Shown piece by piece: positions 41,443 through 51,000 of a stretch of DNA of 64,000 bases. The translations under genes were made by a program, and so were the position numbers. The notes beneath the pieces were generated by a model. That model had not been told where the DNA came from. It saw only the letters and a program-made list of their open reading frames with translations, and made no database searches. The stretch comes from Cryoendolithus antarcticus. Taxonomy: Eukaryota; Ascomycota; Dothideomycetes; Cladosporiales; Cladosporiaceae. Within the stretch, counting starts at the first letter, position 1. The number at the start of each line of letters is the position of its first letter. The stretch covers positions 744,001-808,000 of the forward strand of contig NAJO01000017.1 in assembly GCA_002077065.1 (NCBI GenBank), in the 5' to 3' direction.

Positions 41443-42267
41443 ATGGACGTCGATACAATCGAGAGCAATATGTGCAGGCTTCAGACTCCTCTGGAGGGTG
41501 ACTATGGGATGCGCGACTCACCTTTTCGCACGCTGCCACCGGAGCTTTGCAACCACATATGGGAGCTGGTGTTCCACAGGCTTTGGGACGACATAGTCAT
41601 CAGACCCTTCGGCCTAGGTTCCAAGCCCCATGCGCGCACTGCACATCCCCGACTCGCACTTCTCCTCACATGCAAGCGCATCTATGCAGAATCTCAGGGC
41701 TTCGCCCGGCGCAACGTAAGCGCAGCCATCGGCTACGAAGAGCATAGGTACTACAGGGCTCGGGAGCGGGCTGAGCTTTTCGAGACAGTGTGTGCGGGAC
41801 TCGGCCAAAGATTGGCAACTATCGTGGAGCTCACATTTAAAATTGGAATCGTCCTGGCTCGCGTATGGCATCCGATGGGTGCAAGCGAATGTCACGCTCA
41901 CGCTGTGGCTCATGCAACGGCCGCTCTACTGCCTCAATTTAAGGGCCTCCAGACCATCAGAATCACCGATCCCATGGTCTATGGCTATCAAAAGGCAGCG
42001 TTGGAACGAGGACCGCTATCATCGGATAGCGTGGGAAGTATGCACTGGGGTTGCGGTCTTGCGCGAGAGCAACTCTCTGAGCTTCACCTCAGGCTACCAG
42101 GCGTGACTAAAGTTGAGATTAATAAACGACCTTACCGTGGTAGGACGGAGAAGTCATTTGTATGGCTGATCGAAGGGCATCAATTTACAAATGTTGCATG
42201 GGGTACGGTGTGGGACTCTGACGGTAATGTGTTGAAATTGGGGACAGTAATTAAGGTAGACCAATGA
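41443..42267 (+). CDS. F-box-like protein, copy 1 of a tandem pair
   Basis: A 274-residue protein. The ATG at 41443 (ttATGGAC) aligns with the start of copy 2 and is preferred over 41314. An F-box-like motif (FRTLPPELCNHIWELVF) lies near residues 28-45, followed by LLLTCKRIYAESQGFA, a pattern seen in many fungal F-box-like or 2EXR-type proteins. Such proteins often recruit targets to SCF ubiquitin ligases, but many are uncharacterised. The C-terminal half is unique to this family and shared with copy 2 (TIVELTFKIG; LLPQFKGLQTIRITDPMVY). Function unknown. Confidence 0.7.
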   Translation: MDVDTIESNMCRLQTPLEGDYGMRDSPFRTLPPELCNHIWELVFHRLWDDIVIRPFGLGSKPHARTAHPRLALLLTCKRIYAESQGFARRNVSAAIGYEEHRYYRARERAELFETVCAGLGQRLATIVELTFKIGIVLARVWHPMGASECHAHAVAHATAALLPQFKGLQTIRITDPMVYGYQKAALERGPLSSDSVGSMHWGCGLAREQLSELHLRLPGVTKVEINKRPYRGRTEKSFVWLIEGHQFTNVAWGTVWDSDGNVLKLGTVIKVDQ

Positions 42268-42550
42268 TCAGCCATCGAAGTGACAGGGAGAGCGTCCATG
42301 GGGATGCGGATGCGAATGCAGTGGGCAGAGTCAACGGCAAGTAGCACTCAGGCAATAGCTGTCCAACTTCACTTCACCCTGGCGCTCCACTTCACTCACA
42401 AACCTAGCTTCACTCGCACCCGCCAAGCATGTGCCAAATGTCGCACCTCGTGTAGCGTCGAGGTCACGCCGGCTGGCTTCGATCACTTCTTACTCAAAGT
42501 CACATCTACGAGTTCCATCGCAACACTCCATGACAATTTCAGGCAACACC

Positions 42551-43368
42551 ATGGACGACAATGATACCATGAACCCGACGGAGGACAAGGAACACCATAC
42601 GCCGGCGGCGCATGACTACGGCATGCGCAACTCATCTCTTCATACTCTGCCAGCGGAGCTGCGCAACCATATCTGGGAGCTCGTCTTCGACAATCTGTGG
42701 GAGACCACTACGATAGCACTTTCACGTACAGAGAGACACCTAGGCGGAAGCCACAACTTTGCACCACTGCTCACCTGCAAGCAAATCAATAGAGAAGCAT
42801 ATGGATTTGCGTGGCGAGATGTGAAAGCATCCGTCGGTCGGGACGATCGACCCCTATTGAACCTCGAGGACGTACAGTCTACTTTCGAGGATGTAGAAGA
42901 AAATCTGAAGTTGTTTGGATCGCAGCTCGGCTTCAAAGTGAAAAGATCTCAAAGCTAATGTGCCATCACAAAGGTATGCTGAACGCAATGGCGAACTTCC
43001 ATTGGAACGAGAGTGTGGGGCCCGAAGCTTCACACGCATTACTTGCGTTTCTACCTCAGCTGGCGTGCCTTCGGCGAGTCACACTCGTCAATCCGGAGAC
43101 TTACAGGACCTTCGATCGAGCCCTTCATCCTGCCAACATTTCGACTGCATCTATTAGCTTGTACCGGAACTGGGCGCGAAGCTATCTCAGCAGATTTAAT
43201 AACTTGGTTCCAGAGTTACTCGAGCTCACCGTGGAGGCAGCTGCCACACCGCAACAGAAGACTATGGGCATCAATTGGGAGTACTCCGGCATTTGCGTCA
43301 CGCATGTCAAGTCAGGCACAGCGTTACAGTACACAGATAGGAGCGACTGGGACGTGCAATGGGTCTAG
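42551..43368 (+). pseudogene. F-box-like protein, copy 2 of a tandem pair, frameshifted
   Basis: Starts MDDNDTMNPTEDK and carries GMRNSSLHTLPAELRNHIWELVF, matching copy 1. The first frame stops at 42958. Homology continues in another frame from about 42923: GSQ then RLQSEKISKLMCHHKGML aligns with GQRLATIVELTFKIGIVL of copy 1, and the open frame runs to 43368. The overall span would give about 272 residues, close to copy 1 (274). No intron resolves this, because the region around the junction is coding in copy 1. Either a one- or two-base indel has broken the gene, or there is a sequence error. Confidence 0.65.
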
Positions 43369-43736
43369 ACGTGTTGACACTCGGACTGCTCGTACTGCGC
43401 TCCATGATTGAGCAAGTTGACCGCAGCGAGTACGGACAGAACTGAACGCGCGAGAAGCAGGCGGAGAATTAGGACGGTAAATCTAAGGCGGAGTAGAGAA
43501 GACAACAATGGCGTCTGTACGTCTCTGTAGAGTCTACTGGCGATGAGATCCGATCATGGGACATTATGCGACTGCCAGGGGCCATCAAGCTGTCATCGGC
43601 GGCTGGTTGACCTGGAGAGTATAATACAGTGTACCTCGAGCAAGCGGCCGTTACGAAAGCGGTGCCGCCATAACATCAATGTAGCCATGCAAACTTATTA
43701 ATCTTTCAGCCTCTAATATGTTTCAGCTTTGAACCA
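43369..43736. other. Convergent intergenic region
   Basis: About 370 bases between the F-box-like copy 2 (+) and the membrane protein gene (-). Nothing seen. Confidence 0.45.
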
Positions 43737-45649
43737 TTATCTCCCGCCCTTCCTCTCCAGACTCCCCAATGGACTAACGACAAGCCCCCTGTCAATCGGC
43801 GTCTTAGTAAGATCCGGACTGACACCAACTTCCTCCTGGCGTCTCTCACCCGGCCGATCCTTTCCCGGACTCATAGTCGCTCCCAACTCCCCATGCTGCG
43901 CACTCTCCACATGTCGGTCCGAGTAGTTGTTCCAAGACATGAGGTGCTGATCCCGCCTCTCCGCGTCCGCTAGCCCAGCCACAGAAGCGCGAGTCCTATC
44001 TCGGCCGAGCGTAGGACTGTCTGCGCTAGGCGTCAAAGGCGCACGCTGTGCAACGAAGCGTGGCGGCGTGACTGGTGGCGAGGTATCCGCGAGCTCAGAG
44101 ATGTGCTCCACGAATCGCGGTGCCCGATGAGAGGAGGTGGAGGAACTGCTTGTGGTAGCGCGCCGAACAGGTGTGCTGTCAAGCATCGGTATCGGATCGG
44201 CCGAGCGATTCGCAGCCGGATGATAGATCGATGCTGGAAGAAGGATGCCGCCCTCGGACGCTTCACTCATCCTGGCGCCTGACGCGGGATACCCAGCGTA
44301 GCTCTTCTGCTCCCCGCCCGACTTGACGCTACTCACAGCCGTACCATCTTCATCATATGCCTCGGTCCCGCGGTAGAAGCCTACACCCACTAGTCAGACT
44401 CGATTCAAATCCAGCCCTGCTCGCCAATCGGACCCAACGGCCTGTAAACCGATCGACGTTTTGCTTGCGGTGCCGACCAGATCACAGGCGAGTATTGAGG
44501 GGTGGTAGAAGACTGGTAGTACGCACCTCCATATGGCGCGAAGACGTCGTGACTTGTGCTGCCGCTGCGCTGATGTATAGGTAAAGTATGCATTTGCTGG
44601 TCGTCGGGGGAAGAGGCTTTGCCGGGCTCCACGGCACCGCCAAAGATATGGCTCACGGTTGCGCGTTTCGAGTCGAGCTTTGCGCGGCGGCGTTTGACGA
44701 GGAAGGCGGCGAGGACAAGGAGGAGGACCAAAAGTAGGACGCCAGCTACGACGCCACCGGCTATGGCGCCAGTGTTGGACTTATTGCTGTCAGGCAAGGC
44801 TGGTTGGGAGACGGAAGCTGTGGGATCGTTCTTCGAAGCGGTGATGTAGTTGCTCCCGGCTTTGGCGACGTAGCTGCCAGTCAAGAGCGATGACTTGAAG
44901 TAGCAACTGCCATTGTCCAAGCCGACGTACGTGAAACCGGTACAAGTGCTTTGCAGGGAACAGCTGGAGAAGCATTCGGCGTATCCGCCGGTCTGTACAT
45001 GAATCGAGTTGTACGAGGGAGCGCTGTTGTCGCTATTGCAGTGGATTGTGTATGCGAGCTTGCTGTTGTCGATGTAGATGGTGTTGTTCCCGCCCGGACA
45101 TGAGGGCGCTGGTGCGAGGGTTGCTGCCGCCGCTGCGTTGCTAGTCGCTGTCTGCAAGATCGCCGGTGGCGTAGATGTGGCCGACACTACTACCGTCTGC
45201 GCTGACAATACACTGCTTGACGACTGTGTTGCGGAAGACGACGCCGGTGTTGGTGTTGAGCTCGTCGCTGCGGCTTGAGAAGAACTTTTGGCCGCACTTG
45301 TCGATGATATCGCTGCGGCTACAGCACTTGATGCTGCAGACTCTGGGCAAGTGGCTCCTGGGTTACAAGGGTTAATACTGCAGCAGCCGATGAAGCCTGT
45401 CGTCTGGCAACTGTAGAAGAGCTGACCAGATGAACAGTCTCCCAGCACAGCTTCTTTCTTGTACGTCTGCGATCGGCTGCTGCCTCTCATCGCTGCAACT
45501 GGGGTCGGCTTCCCATATCGCTTTGCCGTCTTGCTGAGATCACTCGCGCTGAGCGCATCTTCGGCGAAGTCGGCATCATAGGCCGTCGAGTGAGCCTCAC
45601 TGAGTGATGATGAGCCGGCATCTGATGGGCGCGATTTGACGAAGGGCAT
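43737..45649 (-). CDS. Cys-rich, Ser/Thr-rich single-pass membrane protein
   Basis: Exons 44527-45649 and 43737-44380, joined across a 146-nt intron (GTGCGT donor, CTGAC branch) that keeps the frame, give 588 residues. The ATG at 45649 (MPFVKSRP) is the first in frame. A small Cys motif (GDCSSGQLFYSCQTTGFIGCCSINPC) comes at about 85-110. A Ser/Ala/Thr-rich linker follows, then a PAN/apple-like Cys region (YAECFSSCSLQSTCTGFTYV; GSCYFKSS). A strong membrane helix at about 310-335 (GVVAGVLLLVLLLVLAAFLV) is followed by KRRRAK. The 240-residue tail is cytosolic, disordered and rich in Ser/Pro. The layout suggests a cell-surface sensor or adhesin, but no signal peptide is visible. Confidence 0.75.
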
Positions 45650-46124
45650 CGTAAGGCTGGTCTTTCGCGATGTGACTGTGACAAGAGATACGAGATGAGG
45701 TACTGAAAGACATTGGGCGCGGGACCGATTGAGAATCCATCGTGTCTGCCATTGCCGGACATGCTGCTTGCTTCCGCATTGGGTTGCTGATGGATGGACA
45801 AAGGCCGCGCGCGGCTTCTTGCGAGTGTTGCATATTTCTACTTGCCTGCTTACCACCTTCGGTGTTCCCTCATAATCTCATTCCAATATTGCCGCCCCGA
45901 CACTGCAACGATGCTCCAATGTCATGGTGGTTAGACGTAACGATCTATTGTCAGAACTGACGCCTCCGCCATGAGTGTACTGACATGGCAACCGAAAAGC
46001 CCGAAGTCTCATGGCTGGAATGCAGGCTAAGCCACTCTCGGCCATGAAAACGCTTGCAGCATACCGTCTAGCGTGCCACATGCTTGTGTCATTCGTCCAT
46101 ATGCGTGGACTCAGACATGAGCCA
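45650..46124. other. Intergenic region
   Basis: About 475 bases between two minus-strand genes. No recognisable feature. Confidence 0.45.
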
Positions 46125-46721
46125 TCACACATACGCGACCCATCGTTCGAAAAGCTGCATAGCTTCGCCCATGACTGCATCGTACTCAAGCTGCTCCGCG
46201 CGCAATGCGGCCACACCGCGAAATGTGACCAGAAACTTGTGAGGCCAATCGCCAAAGCCAATCCCGGTATCATCGTCGGCAGTAGAGACTCGCGCGTAGA
46301 TGCCCATGCGCCTGAACTGCTCGGCCCAGAATTCAGTATGATACTGCGCCATGAAGGTGAAAGTGCACATGGCCTCGCAGTTGACCTGGCCGATAGCGGC
46401 AAACCACTTCCTAATGCACGAGACCTTGGAGAAATGCAAGGCTGAGAAGCTGTTGCGCTTGTAGAAAACAGGGAGAAGCTCTTTACGCAAGAGTCGGCAA
46501 GTCCTGGTGATGGCCGGTTGAGCAACCATCTTCGCTTGTAGATCGTTCGTTACTGCCAAAGTGACATTGAGAGGAGGTTTGAGGACTGCGTAAGCGCCGA
46601 TCGCAAGCCAGATCTCTGGTGGGAGGTCGAGCAATCGGAAGGCCAGGCGTGGTTGAAGGGATGGCTCGACTACGAATGTGTCCTCGAAGTCCTTCGGCAG
46701 GGCAGCGAGGTCGTCGTCCAT
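46125..46721 (-). CDS. F-box-like protein, third member in the region
   Basis: A 198-residue protein. Residues 29-48 (FRLLDLPPEIWLAIGAYAVL) form an F-box-like motif, and ITRTCRLLRKELLPVFYKRNSF follows, as in a wide family of fungal F-box-like proteins. The rest predicts as mixed alpha/beta (FTFMAQYHTEFWAEQF; HKFLVTFRGVAALR). It is only distantly like the tandem pair to the left. Function unknown; a substrate-recognition role is possible. Confidence 0.65.
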   Translation of the reverse strand: MDDDLAALPKDFEDTFVVEPSLQPRLAFRLLDLPPEIWLAIGAYAVLKPPLNVTLAVTNDLQAKMVAQPAITRTCRLLRKELLPVFYKRNSFSALHFSKVSCIRKWFAAIGQVNCEAMCTFTFMAQYHTEFWAEQFRRMGIYARVSTADDDTGIGFGDWPHKFLVTFRGVAALRAEQLEYDAVMGEAMQLFERWVAYV

Positions 46722-47149
46722 GCTAGTCCTTGTGTGTGGTATGTATGTGTCTGTCTGTCAAAAATAGTAGTGTTGATGTGTGTGGCCTACATCTAGTCAC
46801 CATTAGGCATTCGACATCCAGGCACCCGCGCCTCACCGGTCCGCCTCGTTCACATTTCATTCCACCTAGTTCTCACCTGACTCACATTTCAAACTACATC
46901 GTGCCGCTCACTAAGCGCTCGGCTACTGGCAGTCTTGCTACTCCGGAATACCAACTGAACTCTGATGACCATGGAGTAGATCAGAAGTGAACGGCACTCC
47001 AACAAAAGCGGGTCCGCACATGTGACTTGCGACTTCACTTCCTCCCAGTACACAGCCTACACTGGATATGCCGTGAACACCCAGCGATGATCACTCGATA
47101 ACCTCAAAGGCCAACCCTCCCCCTACGCGTCTCCACCATAACAATCACA
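46722..47149. other. Divergent promoter region
   Basis: 428 bases between the F-box-like gene (-) and TAF3 (+). A GACTTCACT element lies at 47031, about 120 bases before the TAF3 start. Confidence 0.45.
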
Positions 47150-47956
47150 ATGTCCCAATCTCACGACCTTCACCACTCCCTCCTCCGCCCCTTCATAATC
47201 CACACCCTCCGCGCCGCCGGCTTCCACACAACCAAATTCTCCGTTCTCGAAACCCTCACAAACCTCGCTGAACGTCACCTCCTCCTGCTAGCCTCCACAG
47301 CCCTTCTCCACGCCCAGAATGCTCACAACACCTCCGAACCCACGATCGCGGACGTGAGGATGGCGATGCGGGACGCGGGGGTGTTGGTGCCGTTTGATGA
47401 GGCGGGGGAGGAGGAGTGGCGGGAACGGAGTCGACGGCCGATGAAGGAGGTGCAGGGAGATGGGAGTGCAGGGGAGGCGAGGGCTAGGGCCGAGGCCAAG
47501 AGGAGGGAGGAGAGGGATTTGAGAGATGTGAGCGAGTTGGTTGCGTGGTTTGAGGGGCCCGTTCATGCGGAGATACAGAGAATCTCGGGGCTGGCAGCTG
47601 AGACTGGAACGACGGCTGTGGGTGTTGGAGGAGGGAGGGTCGTCGCTGACGACTTTGTGGTGTCATTGAAGAGGAAGATTGGGAAGGTTGGGGAGGATGG
47701 AAGATTTGCGGGGACTGTGCTGGGTAGAACAGGGGAGGAGAAGGCGGTTGTTATTGAGGGTGGGCCGGTGCAGAGTTTGAGAGAGTGGAGACCGCAGGTG
47801 CAGGAGGGATTGAAGGCGGTTGAGGGGAAGAGGATGAGGGTGGAAGATACGGCCGCGATGCAGACTCAGGAGCCGGCGGATGTGTCGATCGAGAGCATCT
47901 CAGACAAGACGCTGGACAACGATGACGCGGCGATGAGTGTCGAGCCTACTGTGTAA
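47150..47956 (+). CDS. TAF3: Transcription initiation factor TFIID subunit 3 (TAF3)
   Basis: A 268-residue nuclear protein. Residues 5-75 form a bromodomain-associated histone fold (LHHSLLRPFIIHTLRAAGF; LTNLAERHLLLLASTALLHA; PTIADVRMAMRDAGVL) that pairs with Taf10 within TFIID. The rest is rich in Gly, Arg and Glu, with WFEGPVHAEIQRISG and FVVSLKRKIGK segments that I associate with fungal TAF3 proteins. There is no PHD finger, unlike animal TAF3. Another histone-fold Bromo_TP protein is the alternative. Confidence 0.82.
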   Translation: MSQSHDLHHSLLRPFIIHTLRAAGFHTTKFSVLETLTNLAERHLLLLASTALLHAQNAHNTSEPTIADVRMAMRDAGVLVPFDEAGEEEWRERSRRPMKEVQGDGSAGEARARAEAKRREERDLRDVSELVAWFEGPVHAEIQRISGLAAETGTTAVGVGGGRVVADDFVVSLKRKIGKVGEDGRFAGTVLGRTGEEKAVVIEGGPVQSLREWRPQVQEGLKAVEGKRMRVEDTAAMQTQEPADVSIESISDKTLDNDDAAMSVEPTV

Positions 47957-48079
47957 GATGTCGGAAGAGATGCGTACTTGCTTTTAGCGAGGCGTTGGAA
48001 GGAAAAGGTGGCATGGACATGAAGATATGCGTACGATACCCAATCTTTCTTCACACCCTTGCATCCAGCACTCCAAGCT

Positions 48080-51000
48080 TCACCAGATTATCGTCGAACG
48101 TGCTCCTTCGTTAGCGTCAGGTTCCTGCTGCACCGCGATCTTGACCGTCACCGCTATGACTATCAACACGATCATCATTACAACAGCCCGGAGCCTTCGC
48201 AGTACGATCACGCTGGTATCCTCGGCGCGCGCGTGCTCGCCAGGCAGCGCGATGGCACTCCCATCTTCGAAGTCGCCAACGAAGCTTGTGCCCCAGAAGT
48301 CGGACGTCAAAGCGGACGAAGCCGACAATGCCGCGTGCCAGAACGAGTGCATCCTCGATGCCAGTGGGTCAGTGACTACTTGGCACGGCGGAGACGTCTG
48401 GGCTACAGCTGGTCTAGTTTCATCGGGAGTGCTGTGTCCACGTAGTTCTGACGTGGCATCCGGCGCAGGAATAAGGTCAAGACTCGCAGGCGCTATTGAA
48501 ACACCCGATAGTGGGCCGCCGCTCAGCGGCATCAGGTCGTGTGCCTGCTCGGTTCTAGACATGGGTTCTATCGCCTCACCGATGATCGTGGGTGCCGCAA
48601 CATGGCGCCTGCTGACAGGTGCATCATCGTCGCTTTTCTTGCTGTCAAGTACAGGACGGTGTAGTGGGGCAAGTCGCTCCCGTGCCATCGCTAGGCTAGC
48701 CCGCCGCTGCCCTATCTTTCGCTGACTCTGTACCGTCGAGCTTGCAGTCGGTGAGCCGTGGGGCTCGGCCTCACCCGTAGTCTGCATTTCACTCCGCTCG
48801 CGCACTGCTCTGAGTCCGTGCGATGAGCGCTGAGTCACGAGCTCAGCATCTGGAGGTTTAGACGAAGTTGCATTGGGCGCTGGACTAGACGAACTCGTTG
48901 ATATATCAAGCTCAGAAGCAGCTTCACACCGTCCATTTTCCACTTTCCCCGAAACCTCGGCGCGAATCGTTGCACTCGACTTCGCGGCCTCATGTTGCCA
49001 GTTCGCCATGATTTTGGCGACGTCTGTGGACGATGGCTCGCCGAGACTCGTCGTAATGGAAGTGGACTCTCGCAAGTTGCTAAACAGCCCGTTCAGCACA
49101 AGTGGTACATTGTTAGCGGTAGCGGTGACAGGAGCGCCGTCCGGCACGCTAGCCTGCTTCGGGATGGCAGTCTTCACCTTCCTTTCATCCGTTTGCACGC
49201 GCTTGACAGGACATGGCGAAGGGAAGAACGGGTGGTATGATCTCGCAAGAGCCGCAGATTTGCGTCGGGGTGATTGGGCGTGAAGATCGATGTACTCGCG
49301 TTGGCCCGCGATGTACTCGTCAAGCGACGGCATAGCAAATCTGTGCGCTGTTGAGCTCCCGAACGGTGACTTTGAAGGCGCCCTAAGTTTCGGTACCGTA
49401 GGAAGTCGGAGTGCTGGCGTGCCCCCGAGCGCTGCTGCAGGATTGGGTAAAACCCATGAAAACTTCTTCCTCTGTTCAAGAGACAAATTGATCACCGGGT
49501 TAGCGTCCTCCATCGGCGCTGTGATACTGTCAATGGATCGGCGTATAGACTCCCCATCTTCCGCAGTGAGATCGGCTCGCTTTAGCGCGCGGACAATGCG
49601 AGCCTCGGCGTTCAGACCGTAGGTTTTCCTCTTGTCAGCGTTGCGAACTGTCGCAAGTTTGAGCTCGCGACCGAGGCCGGGTGTTCTGGGATGAGAGTCG
49701 AGTCGACCTGCATCGTTTGCGCTGTCCAGTTTCAGCACCCTGCTCATTAGAGATTTTCTCAGTGCAGCTTGTGCCCTCCACGTCAGTCTCTTTCGACCCT
49801 CTCTGAATACCTCTGCACGTGGCAGATTGTCCCAGAAGGAGTATTCAGTAGCCCGCTGCTTGAGTGGAAGCGCTGGCAGCGGAGGTGTCGGGTCTTTTTT
49901 CCGCTCTGTCTGGGTAGTTTCATGGCCCTGAGCTCCGCATAAAAGCCTGGGATGCAAGCTCCCTGGTACTGCTGTGCTGCTACGGGAGGGAGGTGCATCG
50001 AAAGAAATGCTGGGCTGCTTGCTGTCCCAGAACGACTTCGCTTCCGCGAGCTCGCCGCCGTTGACGGGTAAGCTCTCGATATAAGACTTGGGAGTCGCCT
50101 GCGGCTTATTCGAGACTGCGATCGATGTACCTGACGCGCTGGGGGTGACATGGGTGATTGCTGATGGGCTATGTGGCTCTGTCGTTGTCGGAGCACACGG
50201 AACTGCCGAGTCGTCTGTGGGCGTACTTTTCCTGCGCGGAAGCTCCTCTTCAGATGTGACGGTGATCGTTGTCGCAGTCTGCTTTATCGGTCGAGGGATC
50301 CGGGTGACGCGCATGTAAGGACGGATCGTAAGGCTCGCACTCCTCGATACACCATGCCTGTCGTTAGGGATTCGTAGCTCTGCGTCTCGCTCTTCATCTC
50401 CATGTCCAGATTCCAATTTCTGCGAGCGTCTGTCATCCTCCGTCGCTAAGACTGGTTGCTCCACTTTATCAGACCCCTCAGCCAACTGTGATTGCGAAGA
50501 CTGCTCCAGCTTATCCAGAACACCAGGAGCATAACGCTCAAGATCCTCAAGCTCCACCTTCAGCTTCTCCATAACAACGCCACGTTCGGCGTCCGGCAGC
50601 CACGCGCAGTCCGAGAACCGCTGCCGCAGAATGGCAGCCTGATCGAGTACATGCTGCGCAGCTGTGGCGGGATTCTTCGTCGGAATCTTCGTAAAATCAC
50701 TGGACGATCCGCTGTTGCCGCCTGTGACTCTGTGCTCTTCCTCCTTTTCCGTGACATTGGGCTCTGATGTCGTAATCGCCGCAGCAGCCGTCTTCGACTG
50801 CTTCACCAGCCTCACCTTCACACTCGGGCCCTGCGGCTTCTTCTTGCGAGCACGTTGCGGCACAGGAGGCGGAGACGAAGGAGCGCTGTAGGGTAGAGAA
50901 GTGTTGGATGAAGTGGCTACGGACTCTGCTGAAGCCCCGCCTGTGCCTGATTTTCCACTCGCCGCACCCTGGATCACGCCAGAGGCCGTGACTGCATTGA

